A stretch of 64,000 nt of DNA, taken from the NCBI RefSeq assembly GCF_014656055.1, contig NZ_BNBR01000007.1:124001-188000 (forward strand), read 5' to 3'. Made by a program: the position numbers and the translations under genes. Under the pieces are notes generated by a model. It was given only the letters and a program-made list of their open reading frames with translations, was not told where the DNA came from and made no database searches. This document shows, in pieces, positions 1 through 8,880 of this stretch (the first letter of the stretch is position 1; every line of letters begins with the position of its first letter). Source of the stretch: Streptomyces griseosporeus. Its GTDB lineage: Bacteria; Actinomycetota; Actinomycetes; Streptomycetales; Streptomycetaceae.

Positions 1-61
1 TGAGAGGTGGGCGTTTGCTTGTCATCGCCTTTCACTGTCCGGACGGCAAAGCGGTGGAGCG

Positions 62-84
62 AGCGGTTTAACCGCTGCTAGAGT
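62..84 (+). promoter_or_regulatory. Palindrome overlapping a candidate promoter
   Basis: Bases 62-76 form a perfect inverted repeat (AGCGGTT-T-AACCGCT). It ends two bases before a TAGAGT hexamer (79-84) that fits an actinobacterial -10 box. Position and symmetry suggest a repressor operator for the gene starting at 142. No -35 box is convincing, so the promoter itself is tentative. Confidence 0.35.
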
Positions 85-141
85 CGCGATCTTCGGCCGG
101 CGGTGACGCCGTGCGCGGAGTCACGACGGGAGTCTTCTCCC

Positions 142-864
142 ATGCTGTCGACCGCTCTCGCGGACATCGACGCGGTGTTCGCCGGATGGGCCAGCCCGCA
201 CGAGACCGGCTGCGGCCGGTGCCACACCCCCGAGGAGACGGCCTGCCTGCGCACGCCTGACACGCCTGTGCCGCCGGAGGTCCTGAGCCGGTTCGTCTTC
301 GAGGTGGCCGATCACTTCACCGACCACGCCGCGTCGATGCGCCGCCTGCTGCCCCAGGCCGCCCGCGCGATGGCCGAGGGCACCCTCGTCGGGGTCGGCT
401 GGGGCGTACACGGCCTCGTCCTCCTCGACTGGCGGTCCTGGCCGGCCGAACAGGCCGCGGCCGTCGACGCCTTCCTGCGGGCCTGGTGGCAGGACGCGCT
501 GGCCGTCCCCGAGCCGCTCTATCCGGTCGAGGACGTCTTCGAGACCTGCGCCACGATCGCCCGGAGTGTTGCTCCCTTCCTGGGTGCCTGGGCTCCCGGG
601 CCGGCCGCCGACGCGCACCTCGTCCGCTGTGCCCGGATGTGGCTGGACGACCTGCTGTCCGACGCCTCGCCGTTCGACTGGTGGTACAGCGACGTCGAGG
701 ACCGGGCCGTCGCCGAGCTGCGTGCCTGGCTGACCGGGCCCGGTGCGGCCCGGCTGCGCGCCGCGGGCGCCGAGGACCTGGCGATCCGCGCCGCACTGGT
801 CGCCTTGCCCTATGACGAGCGCTGGGCGCATCCGTACTGGGACACCGCCTCCGCCACCAACTGA
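142..864 (+). CDS. Hypothetical protein with a Cys-rich N-terminal motif
   Basis: A 240-residue soluble protein that I cannot assign to a characterised family. Near the N-terminus it has a CGRCH motif with another Cys eight residues on (Cys24, Cys27, Cys35), which could bind a metal. The rest is acidic, tryptophan-rich and probably helical. The ATG at 142 follows a GGGAG-like ribosome site; a GTG at 103 is possible but lacks one. No signal peptide or membrane segment is visible. Its 3' end overlaps the convergent gene at 810-1535 by 55 bp. Confidence 0.7.
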   Translation: MLSTALADIDAVFAGWASPHETGCGRCHTPEETACLRTPDTPVPPEVLSRFVFEVADHFTDHAASMRRLLPQAARAMAEGTLVGVGWGVHGLVLLDWRSWPAEQAAAVDAFLRAWWQDALAVPEPLYPVEDVFETCATIARSVAPFLGAWAPGPAADAHLVRCARMWLDDLLSDASPFDWWYSDVEDRAVAELRAWLTGPGAARLRAAGAEDLAIRAALVALPYDERWAHPYWDTASATN

Positions 865-1535
865 GCATTGGACGCCGCCTGTCCGCCGTCCGGCAGGAAC
901 AGGGTGTCCTCCAGGCCGATGCGGGTCGCCAGGCCCAGGCGCGCCGCGAGGCCGAGGACCGGCCAGGCGCCGCCGTCCTGGCCGTGCAGGAGGACCGGGC
1001 GGCCGTGGCGGGCCAGTGACGCGAGGAGGGCGCGGGCGGTGTCGGGCGCCGTGTCCGGGTCGGGGTCCGTCACCTCCGCCAGGACGCGCAGCACCTGCCC
1101 GGCCAGAGGGGAGCGGGCGAAGCGTGCCGCGCCGTCCGTGCCCGACCAGATGCCGGCCTCGACCCCCACCCCGCGCTCCAGCAGGGCCGCGGCCACCTCC
1201 TCCGCGCCCGGCTCGTGCCAGTTGACCGAGGCGTGGTCGGGCAGGGTCGTCCAGCTGCGGACGCGGGCCACACGGGCCGACGCCTCCGGTTCCGTCCAGG
1301 CGCCCGTCGTGACGCCGACGGGGACCGTCACCCGGGCCCGTATCGCCTCCAGGACCGGGGTCACCACCCGGGGGGAGAGCGAGTCACGGCCGCACGGGGT
1401 CTTCGGGTGGACGTGGATGTCCGTGGCCCCGGCCGCCACCGCCTCGGCCGCGGCGGTGGCCAGCGCGTCCGGGGTGAGCGGGATCCGGGCGCCGTCGGTC
1501 GCGTCGCGTTCGCCGTTGAGACACACCTGCACCAT
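810..1535 (-). CDS. 3-keto-5-aminohexanoate cleavage (BKACE) family protein
   Basis: Beta-keto acid cleavage enzymes condense a beta-keto acid with acetyl-CoA and release acetoacetate plus a new acyl-CoA, using zinc. Seen here: an N-terminal NGER segment, the metal-binding IHVHP motif (His41, His43) followed by the conserved CGRDSL, and a GLED motif near residue 207 that carries the family's conserved Glu. At 241 residues it is shorter than the usual 270-310. The ATG at 1535 is chosen because the open frame upstream of it has no family similarity. It stands alone, so its substrate cannot be inferred. The last 17 codons overlap the gene at 142-864. Confidence 0.82.
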   Translation of the reverse strand: MVQVCLNGERDATDGARIPLTPDALATAAAEAVAAGATDIHVHPKTPCGRDSLSPRVVTPVLEAIRARVTVPVGVTTGAWTEPEASARVARVRSWTTLPDHASVNWHEPGAEEVAAALLERGVGVEAGIWSGTDGAARFARSPLAGQVLRVLAEVTDPDPDTAPDTARALLASLARHGRPVLLHGQDGGAWPVLGLAARLGLATRIGLEDTLFLPDGGQAASNAQLVAEAVSQYGCAQRSS

Positions 1536-1615
1536 GTCCCGATGGTGCCAGGCGCCACTGACAACGGCCCGCGGGCCGAAGGGGGGTGCGGCATCCCCGG
1601 CGCACCCCCGTCGCG

Positions 1616-2218
1616 CTAGGCCGACACCAGCTGCCTGGCCCGCCTGGACCGGGCCAGGGACTCGGGCGTGAGCACGGGGGCGGGCACCAGGATCCCGCAG
1701 TCCGCGCAGACCGGGCCCGAGGACGGCTCGTGGTCCAGGTCGTACCTCCAGGTCAGTCGGGTGCCGTCGCAGACCGGGCAGGCCGAGCCCGGCTCGCGCT
1801 CCAGCGCCGCGATCAGCCGGCGCAGCACCTCCGCCAGCGGTTCGTGCGGGTGCCGCCGCGGGTCGTCGCACCAGGCGACGCCGAAACCGCCCCAGGTCAT
1901 TCGGTGCCAGTCGTCCACGCTGCCCGGCCGGCGCAGCCCGTCGTGCTTCTCCTTCTTGCGCCGCTCGGCGAACTCGACCTCATAGGCCAGCCACACCGAC
2001 CGCGCCTCCTCCAGCTCGTCCAGCGCGGCCACGAGCCGCGCCGGGTCGGGAGACCTGTCCTCGGGGCCGAAGCCCCAGCGTGTGCACAAGTGGTCCCAGG
2101 TCGCCCTGTGGCCGTACGGGGCGAACCGTTCGAGGCACTTGCGCAGGGAGTAGCGCCGCAGTGCCAGATCGCACCGCGGGTCCCGCACCTGTCTCGCCAG
2201 ACTCCGGAAACCGGCCAT
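1616..2218 (-). CDS. Hypothetical protein with C-terminal zinc ribbon
   Basis: A 200-residue basic protein rich in Arg and Trp. A CPVC pair and a CADC pair lie about 25 residues apart near residues 145-175, the arrangement of a zinc ribbon. The helical N-terminal part has no recognisable domain. The start is well supported by GGAGGTG about six bases upstream of the ATG at 2218. Nucleic-acid binding is possible from the ribbon but is inference only. It is transcribed away from the acylase gene at 2510. Confidence 0.72.
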   Translation of the reverse strand: MAGFRSLARQVRDPRCDLALRRYSLRKCLERFAPYGHRATWDHLCTRWGFGPEDRSPDPARLVAALDELEEARSVWLAYEVEFAERRKKEKHDGLRRPGSVDDWHRMTWGGFGVAWCDDPRRHPHEPLAEVLRRLIAALEREPGSACPVCDGTRLTWRYDLDHEPSSGPVCADCGILVPAPVLTPESLARSRRARQLVSA

Positions 2219-2509
2219 CGCCTTGCACCTCCGTCACACCTGCACCTGTACTTCGGTCACTTCGGCGTCGTCCCACGGATGTCGCCCTTCGTCCCCCGCG
2301 ACATCCGTACGACGTCGCCGAATAGACGTATCGACACTCGATCCGGCTCCATCCGTTTTCCGATGACAGCCCATAAGGCCGCCCCGGTTGACCCCGCGCC
2401 CCGCTTCCCGGAACCCGTCGCGGCGCCGAGAAGTGACGCATGTTCATCTTCAAACGCGGGGATACCGCCGGTAACATCCGGCCAACCCCACGTCGGTAGG
2501 AGCCGCCCA
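2219..2509. promoter_or_regulatory. Divergent intergenic region with inverted repeat and acylase promoter
   Basis: This 291-bp gap separates divergent genes. Bases 2275-2285 and 2298-2308 are a perfect 11-bp inverted repeat (ACGGATGTCGC and its complement, 12-nt loop) just upstream of the leftward gene. A candidate promoter for the acylase gene is TTCAAA (2449-2454), a 17-nt spacer, then TAACAT (2472-2477). AGGAG at 2498-2502 is the ribosome site for the ATG at 2510. Confidence 0.45.
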
Positions 2510-5299
2510 ATGTCATGGCGCACCCCACGAAGCACGCTTGACAGACTGAGAACTCCTGGCAGATTCCCCGGGTTCCTGAAGACCGCCGGCGTATGCGTCC
2601 TCATTGCCGGGCTTTTGACTCCGCTTTCCACGACGGCCGTCTCCGCCGCCGCGGAAACCGCCGCCAACGACCACTGCGGCGGCCAGTGTTCGGACATCCT
2701 GCCGCCCGGCGAGAACGGCAACGCCACCCTCGCCCAGATCCTGCTCAACCAGGCCTTCGGCACCCAGCCCGCGCACGCCGAGGACCAGCTCGGGCCCTAC
2801 GCGAACCTCGCCACGGGCTACTCCGGGCTCACCACCGAGAAGATCAACTCGTTCTTCGACGACGCCTCGTTCGGCGTGCCCTCCGACCAGGTCGCCTCCA
2901 CCGAGAAGCCCGCCGGGCGCGGCGACGTCACCATCGTCCGCGACAAGAAGACCGGTGTGCCGCACATCACGGGCACCACCCGGTACGGCACCGAGTTCGG
3001 CGCCGGGTACGCCGCAGCCCAGGACCGGCTGTGGCTGATGGACGTCTTCCGGCACGTCGGCCGCGGCCAGTTGACCTCCTTCGCCGGCGGCGCCCCCGCC
3101 AACCAGGGCCTGGAGCAGCAGTTCTGGCGCAACGCCCCCTACACCGAGGCCGACCTCCAGGCCCAGATCGACCGGGCCGTCGCCACGAACGGCGCCCGCG
3201 GCCAGCAGGCCCTCGCCGACGCCCGGGCCTACCTCGACGGCATCAACGCCTACATCGACGCCTCCGACAGCGGCCGCTACTTCCCCGGCGAGTACGTCCT
3301 CACCGGCCACAAGGACTCCATCACCAACGCCGGCACCATCGAACACTTCAAGATCACCGACCTGGTGGCGCTCGCCTCCGTGGTCGGCGCCCTCTTCGGC
3401 TCCGGCGGCGGGGGAGAGGTCAACAACGCCCTGTCGCTGCTGGCCGCGCAGAACAAGTACGGCGTGACCGAGGGAACACGCGTCTGGGAGTCCTTCCGCG
3501 AGCGCAACGACCCCGAGGCGGTCCTCACCGTCCACAACGGCGAGAGCTTCCCGTACGCCACCCGGCCCGCCGACCCGCAGGGCCGCGCCCTGCCCGACGC
3601 CGGGTCGGTCACCCAGGAGCCGCTGCTGTACGACCGTACCGGCAGTGCGACCGCCACCGCCGCGGACCGCGCCTCCGCCACCGCCGCGAAGGCCGCCGTC
3701 AGCTCCGCCCGGCGCGGCATGTCCAACGCCCTCGTCGTCAGCGGCGAGCACACCGCGAGCGGCCACCCCGTCGCCGTCTTCGGACCGCAGACGGGCTACT
3801 TCGCCCCGCAGTTGCTGATGCTCCAGGAGATCCAGGGCCCCGGCCTCAGCGCCCGCGGCGCCTCCTTCGCCGGGCTCAGCTTCTACGTCGAACTCGGCCG
3901 CGGCCAGGACTACGCCTGGAGCGCCACCACGTCCGGCCAGGACATCATCGACACCTACGCCGTCGAGCTGTGCCAGGACGACTACCACTACCTGTACCGC
4001 GGCACCTGCACGGCGATGGACAAGGTCGAGCAGAAGAACGCCTGGAAGCCGACCGTCGCCGACGGCACGGCCGCCGGGTCGTACACCATGCGGGTGTGGC
4101 GCACGAAGTACGGGCCGGTCGAGTACCGCGCGACCGTCGGTGGCAAGAAGGTCGCCTGCACCTCGCTGCGCTCCTCGTTCCTGCACGAGGCCGACTCGAT
4201 CATCGGCTTCCAGATGCTGAACGACCCCGACTACGTCAAGGGACCGCAGGACTTCCAGCGGGCCGTGCAGCACATCAACTACACCTTCAACTGGTTCTAC
4301 GCCGACGCCCGGCACACCGCGTACTACAACAGCGGCGACAACCCGGTGCGCGCCGACGGCGTCGACGCCGAGTTCCCCGTGTGGGCGCGGCCCGGATACG
4401 AGTGGCGGGGCTGGGACCCGGCGGCCAACACCGCCGACTACACACCCCCCGAGCAGCACCCCAACTCCGTCGACCAGGACTACTACATCTCCTGGAACAA
4501 CAAGCAGGCCAAGGACTACACCGCCGCCCCCTGGGGCAACGGCTCGGTGCACCGCGGCAACCTGCTCGACGACCGGGTGAAGCGGCTCGTCGCCGCCGGC
4601 GACGTCACCCGTGTCTCCCTCGTCAAGGCGATGGCCGAGGCGGGCCTCGCCGACCTGCGCGCCGAGGACGTACTGCCCGACCTGCTGAAGGTCGTCACCA
4701 GTTCCCCGGTGACCGACACCACGGCCGCCGCCGCGGTCGGCAAGCTGCAGGCCTGGGTCGCGGCGGGCGCCCGGCGCACCGAAACGTCGGCGGGCTCGAA
4801 GACGTACGCGAACGCGGAGGCGATCCGGATCCTGGACGCCTGGTGGCCGCTGCTGGTGAAGGCCGAGTTCGAGCCCGGTCTCGGCAGCGACCTGTACACC
4901 GCGTTCACCGCCAACCTGCCCGTCGACGAGGCCCCGTCGGCCGGTCACGGCCCGACCGGTTCGCACGCCGGAAGCTCCTTCCAGTACGGCTGGTGGAGCT
5001 ATGTCGACAAGGACATCCGGGCGGTGCTCGGCGAGCAGGTGCAGGGGCCGCTCGCGCAGAAGTACTGCGGCGGCGGCAGCCTCGGCGCCTGCCAGGACCT
5101 CCTGCTCGGCACCCTGAAGGAGGCCGCCGGCAAGACCGCAGCCCAGGTCTACCCGGGCGACGACCAGTGCGCCGCCGGTGACCAGTGGTGCGCCGACTCG
5201 ATCGTCCAGCGCACCCTCGGCGGCATCAAGCACTACCGGATCAGCTGGCAGAACCGGCCGACCTACCAGCAGGTCGTGGAGTTCACCTCCCACCGCTGA
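2510..5299 (+). CDS. Secreted penicillin acylase family protein
   Basis: An Ntn-hydrolase of the penicillin/aculeacin acylase type, which cleaves an amide between an acyl side chain and an amine. The 929-residue precursor starts with a basic N-terminus and a hydrophobic signal peptide that likely ends after VSAAA near residue 48. Typical motifs follow: AAQDRLWLMD with the GRGQL stretch in the alpha chain, then GMSNALVVSG, where Ser405 is the expected nucleophile exposed by self-cleavage. The chain ends with family-like Trp/Tyr-rich segments. The ATG at 2510 has AGGAG seven bases upstream. The protein should be exported and autoprocessed; likely substrates are N-acyl compounds such as acyl-homoserine lactones or lipopeptides, but none can be specified from sequence. 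Confidence 0.93.
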   Translation: MSWRTPRSTLDRLRTPGRFPGFLKTAGVCVLIAGLLTPLSTTAVSAAAETAANDHCGGQCSDILPPGENGNATLAQILLNQAFGTQPAHAEDQLGPYANLATGYSGLTTEKINSFFDDASFGVPSDQVASTEKPAGRGDVTIVRDKKTGVPHITGTTRYGTEFGAGYAAAQDRLWLMDVFRHVGRGQLTSFAGGAPANQGLEQQFWRNAPYTEADLQAQIDRAVATNGARGQQALADARAYLDGINAYIDASDSGRYFPGEYVLTGHKDSITNAGTIEHFKITDLVALASVVGALFGSGGGGEVNNALSLLAAQNKYGVTEGTRVWESFRERNDPEAVLTVHNGESFPYATRPADPQGRALPDAGSVTQEPLLYDRTGSATATAADRASATAAKAAVSSARRGMSNALVVSGEHTASGHPVAVFGPQTGYFAPQLLMLQEIQGPGLSARGASFAGLSFYVELGRGQDYAWSATTSGQDIIDTYAVELCQDDYHYLYRGTCTAMDKVEQKNAWKPTVADGTAAGSYTMRVWRTKYGPVEYRATVGGKKVACTSLRSSFLHEADSIIGFQMLNDPDYVKGPQDFQRAVQHINYTFNWFYADARHTAYYNSGDNPVRADGVDAEFPVWARPGYEWRGWDPAANTADYTPPEQHPNSVDQDYYISWNNKQAKDYTAAPWGNGSVHRGNLLDDRVKRLVAAGDVTRVSLVKAMAEAGLADLRAEDVLPDLLKVVTSSPVTDTTAAAAVGKLQAWVAAGARRTETSAGSKTYANAEAIRILDAWWPLLVKAEFEPGLGSDLYTAFTANLPVDEAPSAGHGPTGSHAGSSFQYGWWSYVDKDIRAVLGEQVQGPLAQKYCGGGSLGACQDLLLGTLKEAAGKTAAQVYPGDDQCAAGDQWCADSIVQRTLGGIKHYRISWQNRPTYQQVVEFTSHR

Positions 5300-5332
5300 G
5301 CAGCGCCGCGTACGGCCTTCGGTGGCGGCGGG

Positions 5333-6655
5333 TCAGGCGATCCGGCCCGCCGCCACCACCACCCGCGCCAGCTCCCGGTGCAGGATGTCGCTGTGCGCCC
5401 CGGACGGCGGCCCGCCGCGCCGCACCACGGCCGCCGCGTCCACGTTGACGCACCCCGAGGCGGGCAGCGGGCCGCGCAGGGCCTCCGCGAGCGTCATCGC
5501 GCGCGTGCCCGGCACCGCCTGCACACCGTCGTAGCCCATCGCTCCCCACCTGGCGCCCAGCAGTTGCCCGACGCCGAAGCCCTCGGCGGCCACGCCCCGC
5601 GCGTCGCCCGCCATCCGCGAGGCGAGCGGGTAGAAGGTGCCGAGCGCCGAGTCGTACCGGGAGTGGCAGCACACCAGCGGACCGTCGACGCGGTGCTGCT
5701 GGCCCTGGAGCAGGCCGCCCGCGCGTGCGTCGTGCGGCAGCCGGGAGGCGAACGCGTAGTGCGAGAAGGCGCCCTGCAGCAGCGTGACCGACTTGACCGT
5801 GCGCACACCCTCGGGCAGCCCGCGCAGCGCGAACGACACCAGCCGCGCGCCGAAGCTGTGCCCGACCAGATGCACCCGCACCCCGGGCACCGCGGCGGCC
5901 AGTTGCCCGACCACCCGGCCGAGCCCGCGCTCGCCGACCGTGCCCGCGCGCCGCTTCATCGCGTAGTACGTCGCCTGCCGCAGCAGCTCGTGCGCGCCCT
6001 CCCACGGGTTCGGCAGCGAGAACGCCGGACCGTCCGCGCGCCCCTCGACGTGCGCCAGCGCCGCCGCGAACTCCTCGCACACCGCCGCCACCGGCCGGCG
6101 GAACATCCCCGGCCCGTCCTGCGGCACGCCCTCGGCCAGCGTGTCCGCCGCGAACAGCGCCTGCGGGCCCGGCGGGACGACCTCCACCAGCAGCCGCACC
6201 AGCCGGCCGAACTCCTCCAGCCCCTCCGCCTCGCGCGGCTGCTGCTCCAGCAGCCGCGCGATCTGCTCGATGACCGGCGCGCGCCCGGGAAAGGTCTCCA
6301 GCAGCGCGTGCCGGGTGTCCTTGTCGAGCGCGGGGCGGCGCGTCGTCTCCGCCGCCACCGACCGCGGGAAGTCGGGGATCGGCTCGTCCGCGAACCTCAT
6401 CGACGGCCACACCACCCCCGCGAACCCCAGCGGGGCGCCCGGCGCCAGCTCGGGGAAGGGCGCCAGGAAGCGGCTGAACAGTCCGGTCGCCGCCGAGCGG
6501 TCGGTGTTCCAGCCGTGCGCGAGGACCACCAGATCGCGCACCCCCCGGTCCGCGGCGCCCGCCAGCAGCCGGTCCCGGCCGCGGGCGTCCGGATCACCGT
6601 CCGCGTCGAAGGTCAGCTCCCAGTACGGAGACACACTCATCGCCGGTTCTGCCAT
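5333..6655 (-). CDS. Alpha/beta hydrolase fold protein
   Basis: A 440-residue cytoplasmic protein with two hallmarks of serine hydrolases: HGWN (residues 47-50), which would form the oxyanion hole, and the nucleophile elbow GHSFG (Ser267). A long insertion of about 200 residues separates them, larger than in simple lipases or esterases. No signal peptide is seen. The ATG at 6655 has a GAGGGGG ribosome site; an ATG at 6640 does not. It converges on the acylase gene with only 33 bp between the stops. Substrate unknown. Confidence 0.8.
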   Translation of the reverse strand: MAEPAMSVSPYWELTFDADGDPDARGRDRLLAGAADRGVRDLVVLAHGWNTDRSAATGLFSRFLAPFPELAPGAPLGFAGVVWPSMRFADEPIPDFPRSVAAETTRRPALDKDTRHALLETFPGRAPVIEQIARLLEQQPREAEGLEEFGRLVRLLVEVVPPGPQALFAADTLAEGVPQDGPGMFRRPVAAVCEEFAAALAHVEGRADGPAFSLPNPWEGAHELLRQATYYAMKRRAGTVGERGLGRVVGQLAAAVPGVRVHLVGHSFGARLVSFALRGLPEGVRTVKSVTLLQGAFSHYAFASRLPHDARAGGLLQGQQHRVDGPLVCCHSRYDSALGTFYPLASRMAGDARGVAAEGFGVGQLLGARWGAMGYDGVQAVPGTRAMTLAEALRGPLPASGCVNVDAAAVVRRGGPPSGAHSDILHRELARVVVAAGRIA

Positions 6656-6734
6656 GCCGGACCCCCTCGTCCCCGAAGCGGCGCGCCTGTGGCGCATCGT
6701 CCTGCGAACCGGGGGAATTGGCCATACGTCACGC

Positions 6735-7961
6735 TCACCGGTACAGCAGGTACTTCTCCCGCACGCGCCGGAACGCCGCCAGCTCCTCCTGCCAGCCCGC
6801 CACCACCTCGTCGGGGCCCGCGCCCGCGTCGATCGCCGTGCGCACCCACGTGGACCCGGTCAGCTTGTCGATCCAGTTGTCCGGCCGCCAGGCGAAGCCG
6901 CCCCACACCCGCTTCGCGGTCACCAGCAGCGCGATCCCGGTGCGCACGGGGTCGTAGGCGTCCCGGTCGTGCACATGGATCTGCACACCGCCCACCGTCC
7001 TGCCCTGGAACTTGGAGAAGGTCGGCGCGAAGTACGCCTCCCTGAAGTGCGCGCCCGGCAGCCCGAGTTCGTTCGCGGCCGCCGCCCAGCGTCCGTCCAC
7101 GCCCTCCGCGCCCAGCAGCTCGAACGAGCGGGTCGTACCGCGCCCCTCGGACAGGTTCGTGCCCTCGAAGAGGCAGGTGCCGGAGTACACCAGGGCCGTG
7201 TCCGGGGTGGGCATGTTCGGGCTCGGCGGCACCCACGGCAGCCCCGAGGCGTCGTACCAGGCGCGCCGCTTCCACCCGGTCGCCGTCACGACGTCCAGCT
7301 CGGCCGGCGCGGTCAGGAACTCCTCGTTGAACAGCCGGGCCAGCTCGGCGACCGTCATCCCGTGCGCCTGCGAGATCGGCTGCCGGCCGACGAACGTGGC
7401 GAACTCCCGGTGCAGCACCGGCCCCTCGGCGGACCGGCCGGTCACCGGGTTCGGCCGGTCCAGCACCACGAACCGCTTTCCGGCCAGCTGCGCGGCCTCC
7501 AGGCAGTCGTACAGCGTCCAGATGTAGGTGTAGAAGCGGGCGCCCACGTCCTGGATGTCGAAGACGACGGTGTCCACGCCGGACGCGGTGAAGACGTCGG
7601 CGAGGGCACGGCCGCTCTTGAGGTACGTGTCGTACACGGGCAGGCCGGTCGCCGGGTCGTCGTAGCGGCCCTCGGAACCGCCGGCCTGGGCCGTGCCGCG
7701 GAAGCCGTGCTCCGGGCCGAAGACGGCCGTCACCTGCACACCGGGGTCGGCGTGCATCACGTCGACGATGTGGCGGGCGTCGCGGGTGATCCCCGTGGGG
7801 TTGGTGACGACGCCGACGCGGTCGCCTTCCAGCAGCCGGTAGCCGTCGGCCCGCAGGCGCTCGAAACCGGTCCGCAGGCGGGCGTGGGGCTGTGCCTCCG
7901 CCGGTGCGGGAACGGCCGCGATCGTCGCCGACGCGAGAAGGGTCCGTCTGGACAGGCGCAT
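6735..7961 (-). CDS. NamZ-like exo-beta-N-acetylmuramidase (DUF1343), Tat-exported
   Basis: Belongs to the DUF1343 family, whose NamZ members remove terminal MurNAc from peptidoglycan fragments during cell-wall turnover. The 408-residue protein begins with a twin-arginine signal (SRRTLLAS) and a short hydrophobic run ending in AEAQ. Family signatures seen are VVTNPTGI, FGPEHGFRG, DIQDVGARFYTY, LDRPNPV and, towards the end, the FSKFQG segment. The ATG at 7961 is preceded by a strong GGAGGT; upstream in-frame codons have none. It is divergent from the SDR operon, so the 158-bp gap between them holds both promoters. Confidence 0.9.
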   Translation of the reverse strand: MRLSRRTLLASATIAAVPAPAEAQPHARLRTGFERLRADGYRLLEGDRVGVVTNPTGITRDARHIVDVMHADPGVQVTAVFGPEHGFRGTAQAGGSEGRYDDPATGLPVYDTYLKSGRALADVFTASGVDTVVFDIQDVGARFYTYIWTLYDCLEAAQLAGKRFVVLDRPNPVTGRSAEGPVLHREFATFVGRQPISQAHGMTVAELARLFNEEFLTAPAELDVVTATGWKRRAWYDASGLPWVPPSPNMPTPDTALVYSGTCLFEGTNLSEGRGTTRSFELLGAEGVDGRWAAAANELGLPGAHFREAYFAPTFSKFQGRTVGGVQIHVHDRDAYDPVRTGIALLVTAKRVWGGFAWRPDNWIDKLTGSTWVRTAIDAGAGPDEVVAGWQEELAAFRRVREKYLLYR

Positions 7962-8048
7962 GGATGACCTCCGGGGTGGGGAAGGTGCAGGCCGTCGGTG
8001 GCTGGACGCGTACGCCCATAGGTTCGGCCGGATACCCCTTCCTTCACA

Positions 8049-8068
8049 CATACCGACCGGTTAGTCTG
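8049..8068. promoter_or_regulatory. Candidate TetR operator, site 1
   Basis: The core ACCGACCGGTTAGT (8052-8065) is an imperfect palindrome with 5 of 7 pairs, flanked by a further matching CA/TG pair. It lies 50 bp upstream of the SDR start. It agrees at 13 of 18 positions with the palindrome at 14501-14518 when that is read on the other strand. I infer that both are bound by the TetR protein at 10561-11163. Confidence 0.5.
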
Positions 8069-8118
8069 GCGCCGCAAAGGCCGGGAGCCGGGCCGAGGCG
8101 TGTCGAAGGAGACCGATC

Positions 8119-8880
8119 GTGGAAGCCGTGCAGGGTGCTGGAGTCGTCGTCACCGGAGCGGGGGGCGGGATCGGGGCCGCGCTGGCCCGCCGGTTCGCCG
8201 CCGAGGGGGCCCGGGTCGTGGTCAACGACCTGGACGCCGACAAGGCGAAGGCCGTCGCCGAGGAGATCGGCGGGATCGCCGTACCCGGCGACGCCTCCGC
8301 GATCGTCCCCGAGGCCCGCGACGCCCTCGGCGGCACCGTCGACGTGTACTGCGCCAACGCCGGTGTCGGCTCGGGCGGCTCGGAGGCCGCCGGGGAGAGC
8401 GTCTGGGCGCTCGCCTGGGACGTCAACGTCATGGCGCACGTCCGCGCGGCCGAGGCCCTCGTCCCGGAGTGGCTGGAGCGCGGCAGCGGCCGGTTCGTGT
8501 CCACCGTCTCCGCGGCCGGGCTGCTCACCATGATCGGCGCCGCCCCCTACAGCGTCACCAAGCACGGCGCCTACGCCTTCGCCGAGTGGCTGTCGCTGAC
8601 CTACCGGCACCGCGGGATCAAGGTGCACGCCATCTGCCCGCAGGGCGTGCGCACCGACATGCTCGACTCCACCGGCAGCGCGGGCGACCTGGTGCTCAAG
8701 CCCACGGCGATCGAACCGCAGGACGTCGCCGAGGCGCTGTTCCAGGGCATCGAGGAGGACCGCTTCCTGATCCTGCCGCACCCCGAGGTCGCCGGGTTCT
8801 ACCAGGCCCGCGCCGGCGACCCCGACCGCTGGCTGACCCACATGAACCACCTCCAGCAGAAGTGGGAGGCCGCCCAGTGA
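8119..8880 (+). CDS. SDR family oxidoreductase
   Basis: A classical short-chain dehydrogenase of 253 residues. It has the TGAGGGIG dinucleotide-binding loop (residues 12-19), the NAG motif near residue 83 and the YSVTK active site (Tyr144, Lys148) with a preceding catalytic Ser in STVSAAG. The GTG start at 8119 follows AAGGAG. Its stop overlaps the start of the AMP-ligase gene (GTGA), so the two are translationally coupled. In the pathway proposed here it would interconvert a keto- and hydroxyacyl-CoA; that role is inference. NAD versus NADP preference is not clear. Confidence 0.92.
   Translation: MEAVQGAGVVVTGAGGGIGAALARRFAAEGARVVVNDLDADKAKAVAEEIGGIAVPGDASAIVPEARDALGGTVDVYCANAGVGSGGSEAAGESVWALAWDVNVMAHVRAAEALVPEWLERGSGRFVSTVSAAGLLTMIGAAPYSVTKHGAYAFAEWLSLTYRHRGIKVHAICPQGVRTDMLDSTGSAGDLVLKPTAIEPQDVAEALFQGIEEDRFLILPHPEVAGFYQARAGDPDRWLTHMNHLQQKWEAAQ

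Noticed and set aside
2513..5293. Long minus-strand open frame opposite the acylase gene
   Set aside because: Its product is a Gly/Val/Asp-rich sequence without recognisable domains, and the plus-strand acylase has signal peptide, catalytic Ser and family motifs.
5300..5332. Terminator between the acylase and hydrolase genes
   Set aside because: Only 33 bp are available and no convincing stem-loop is present.
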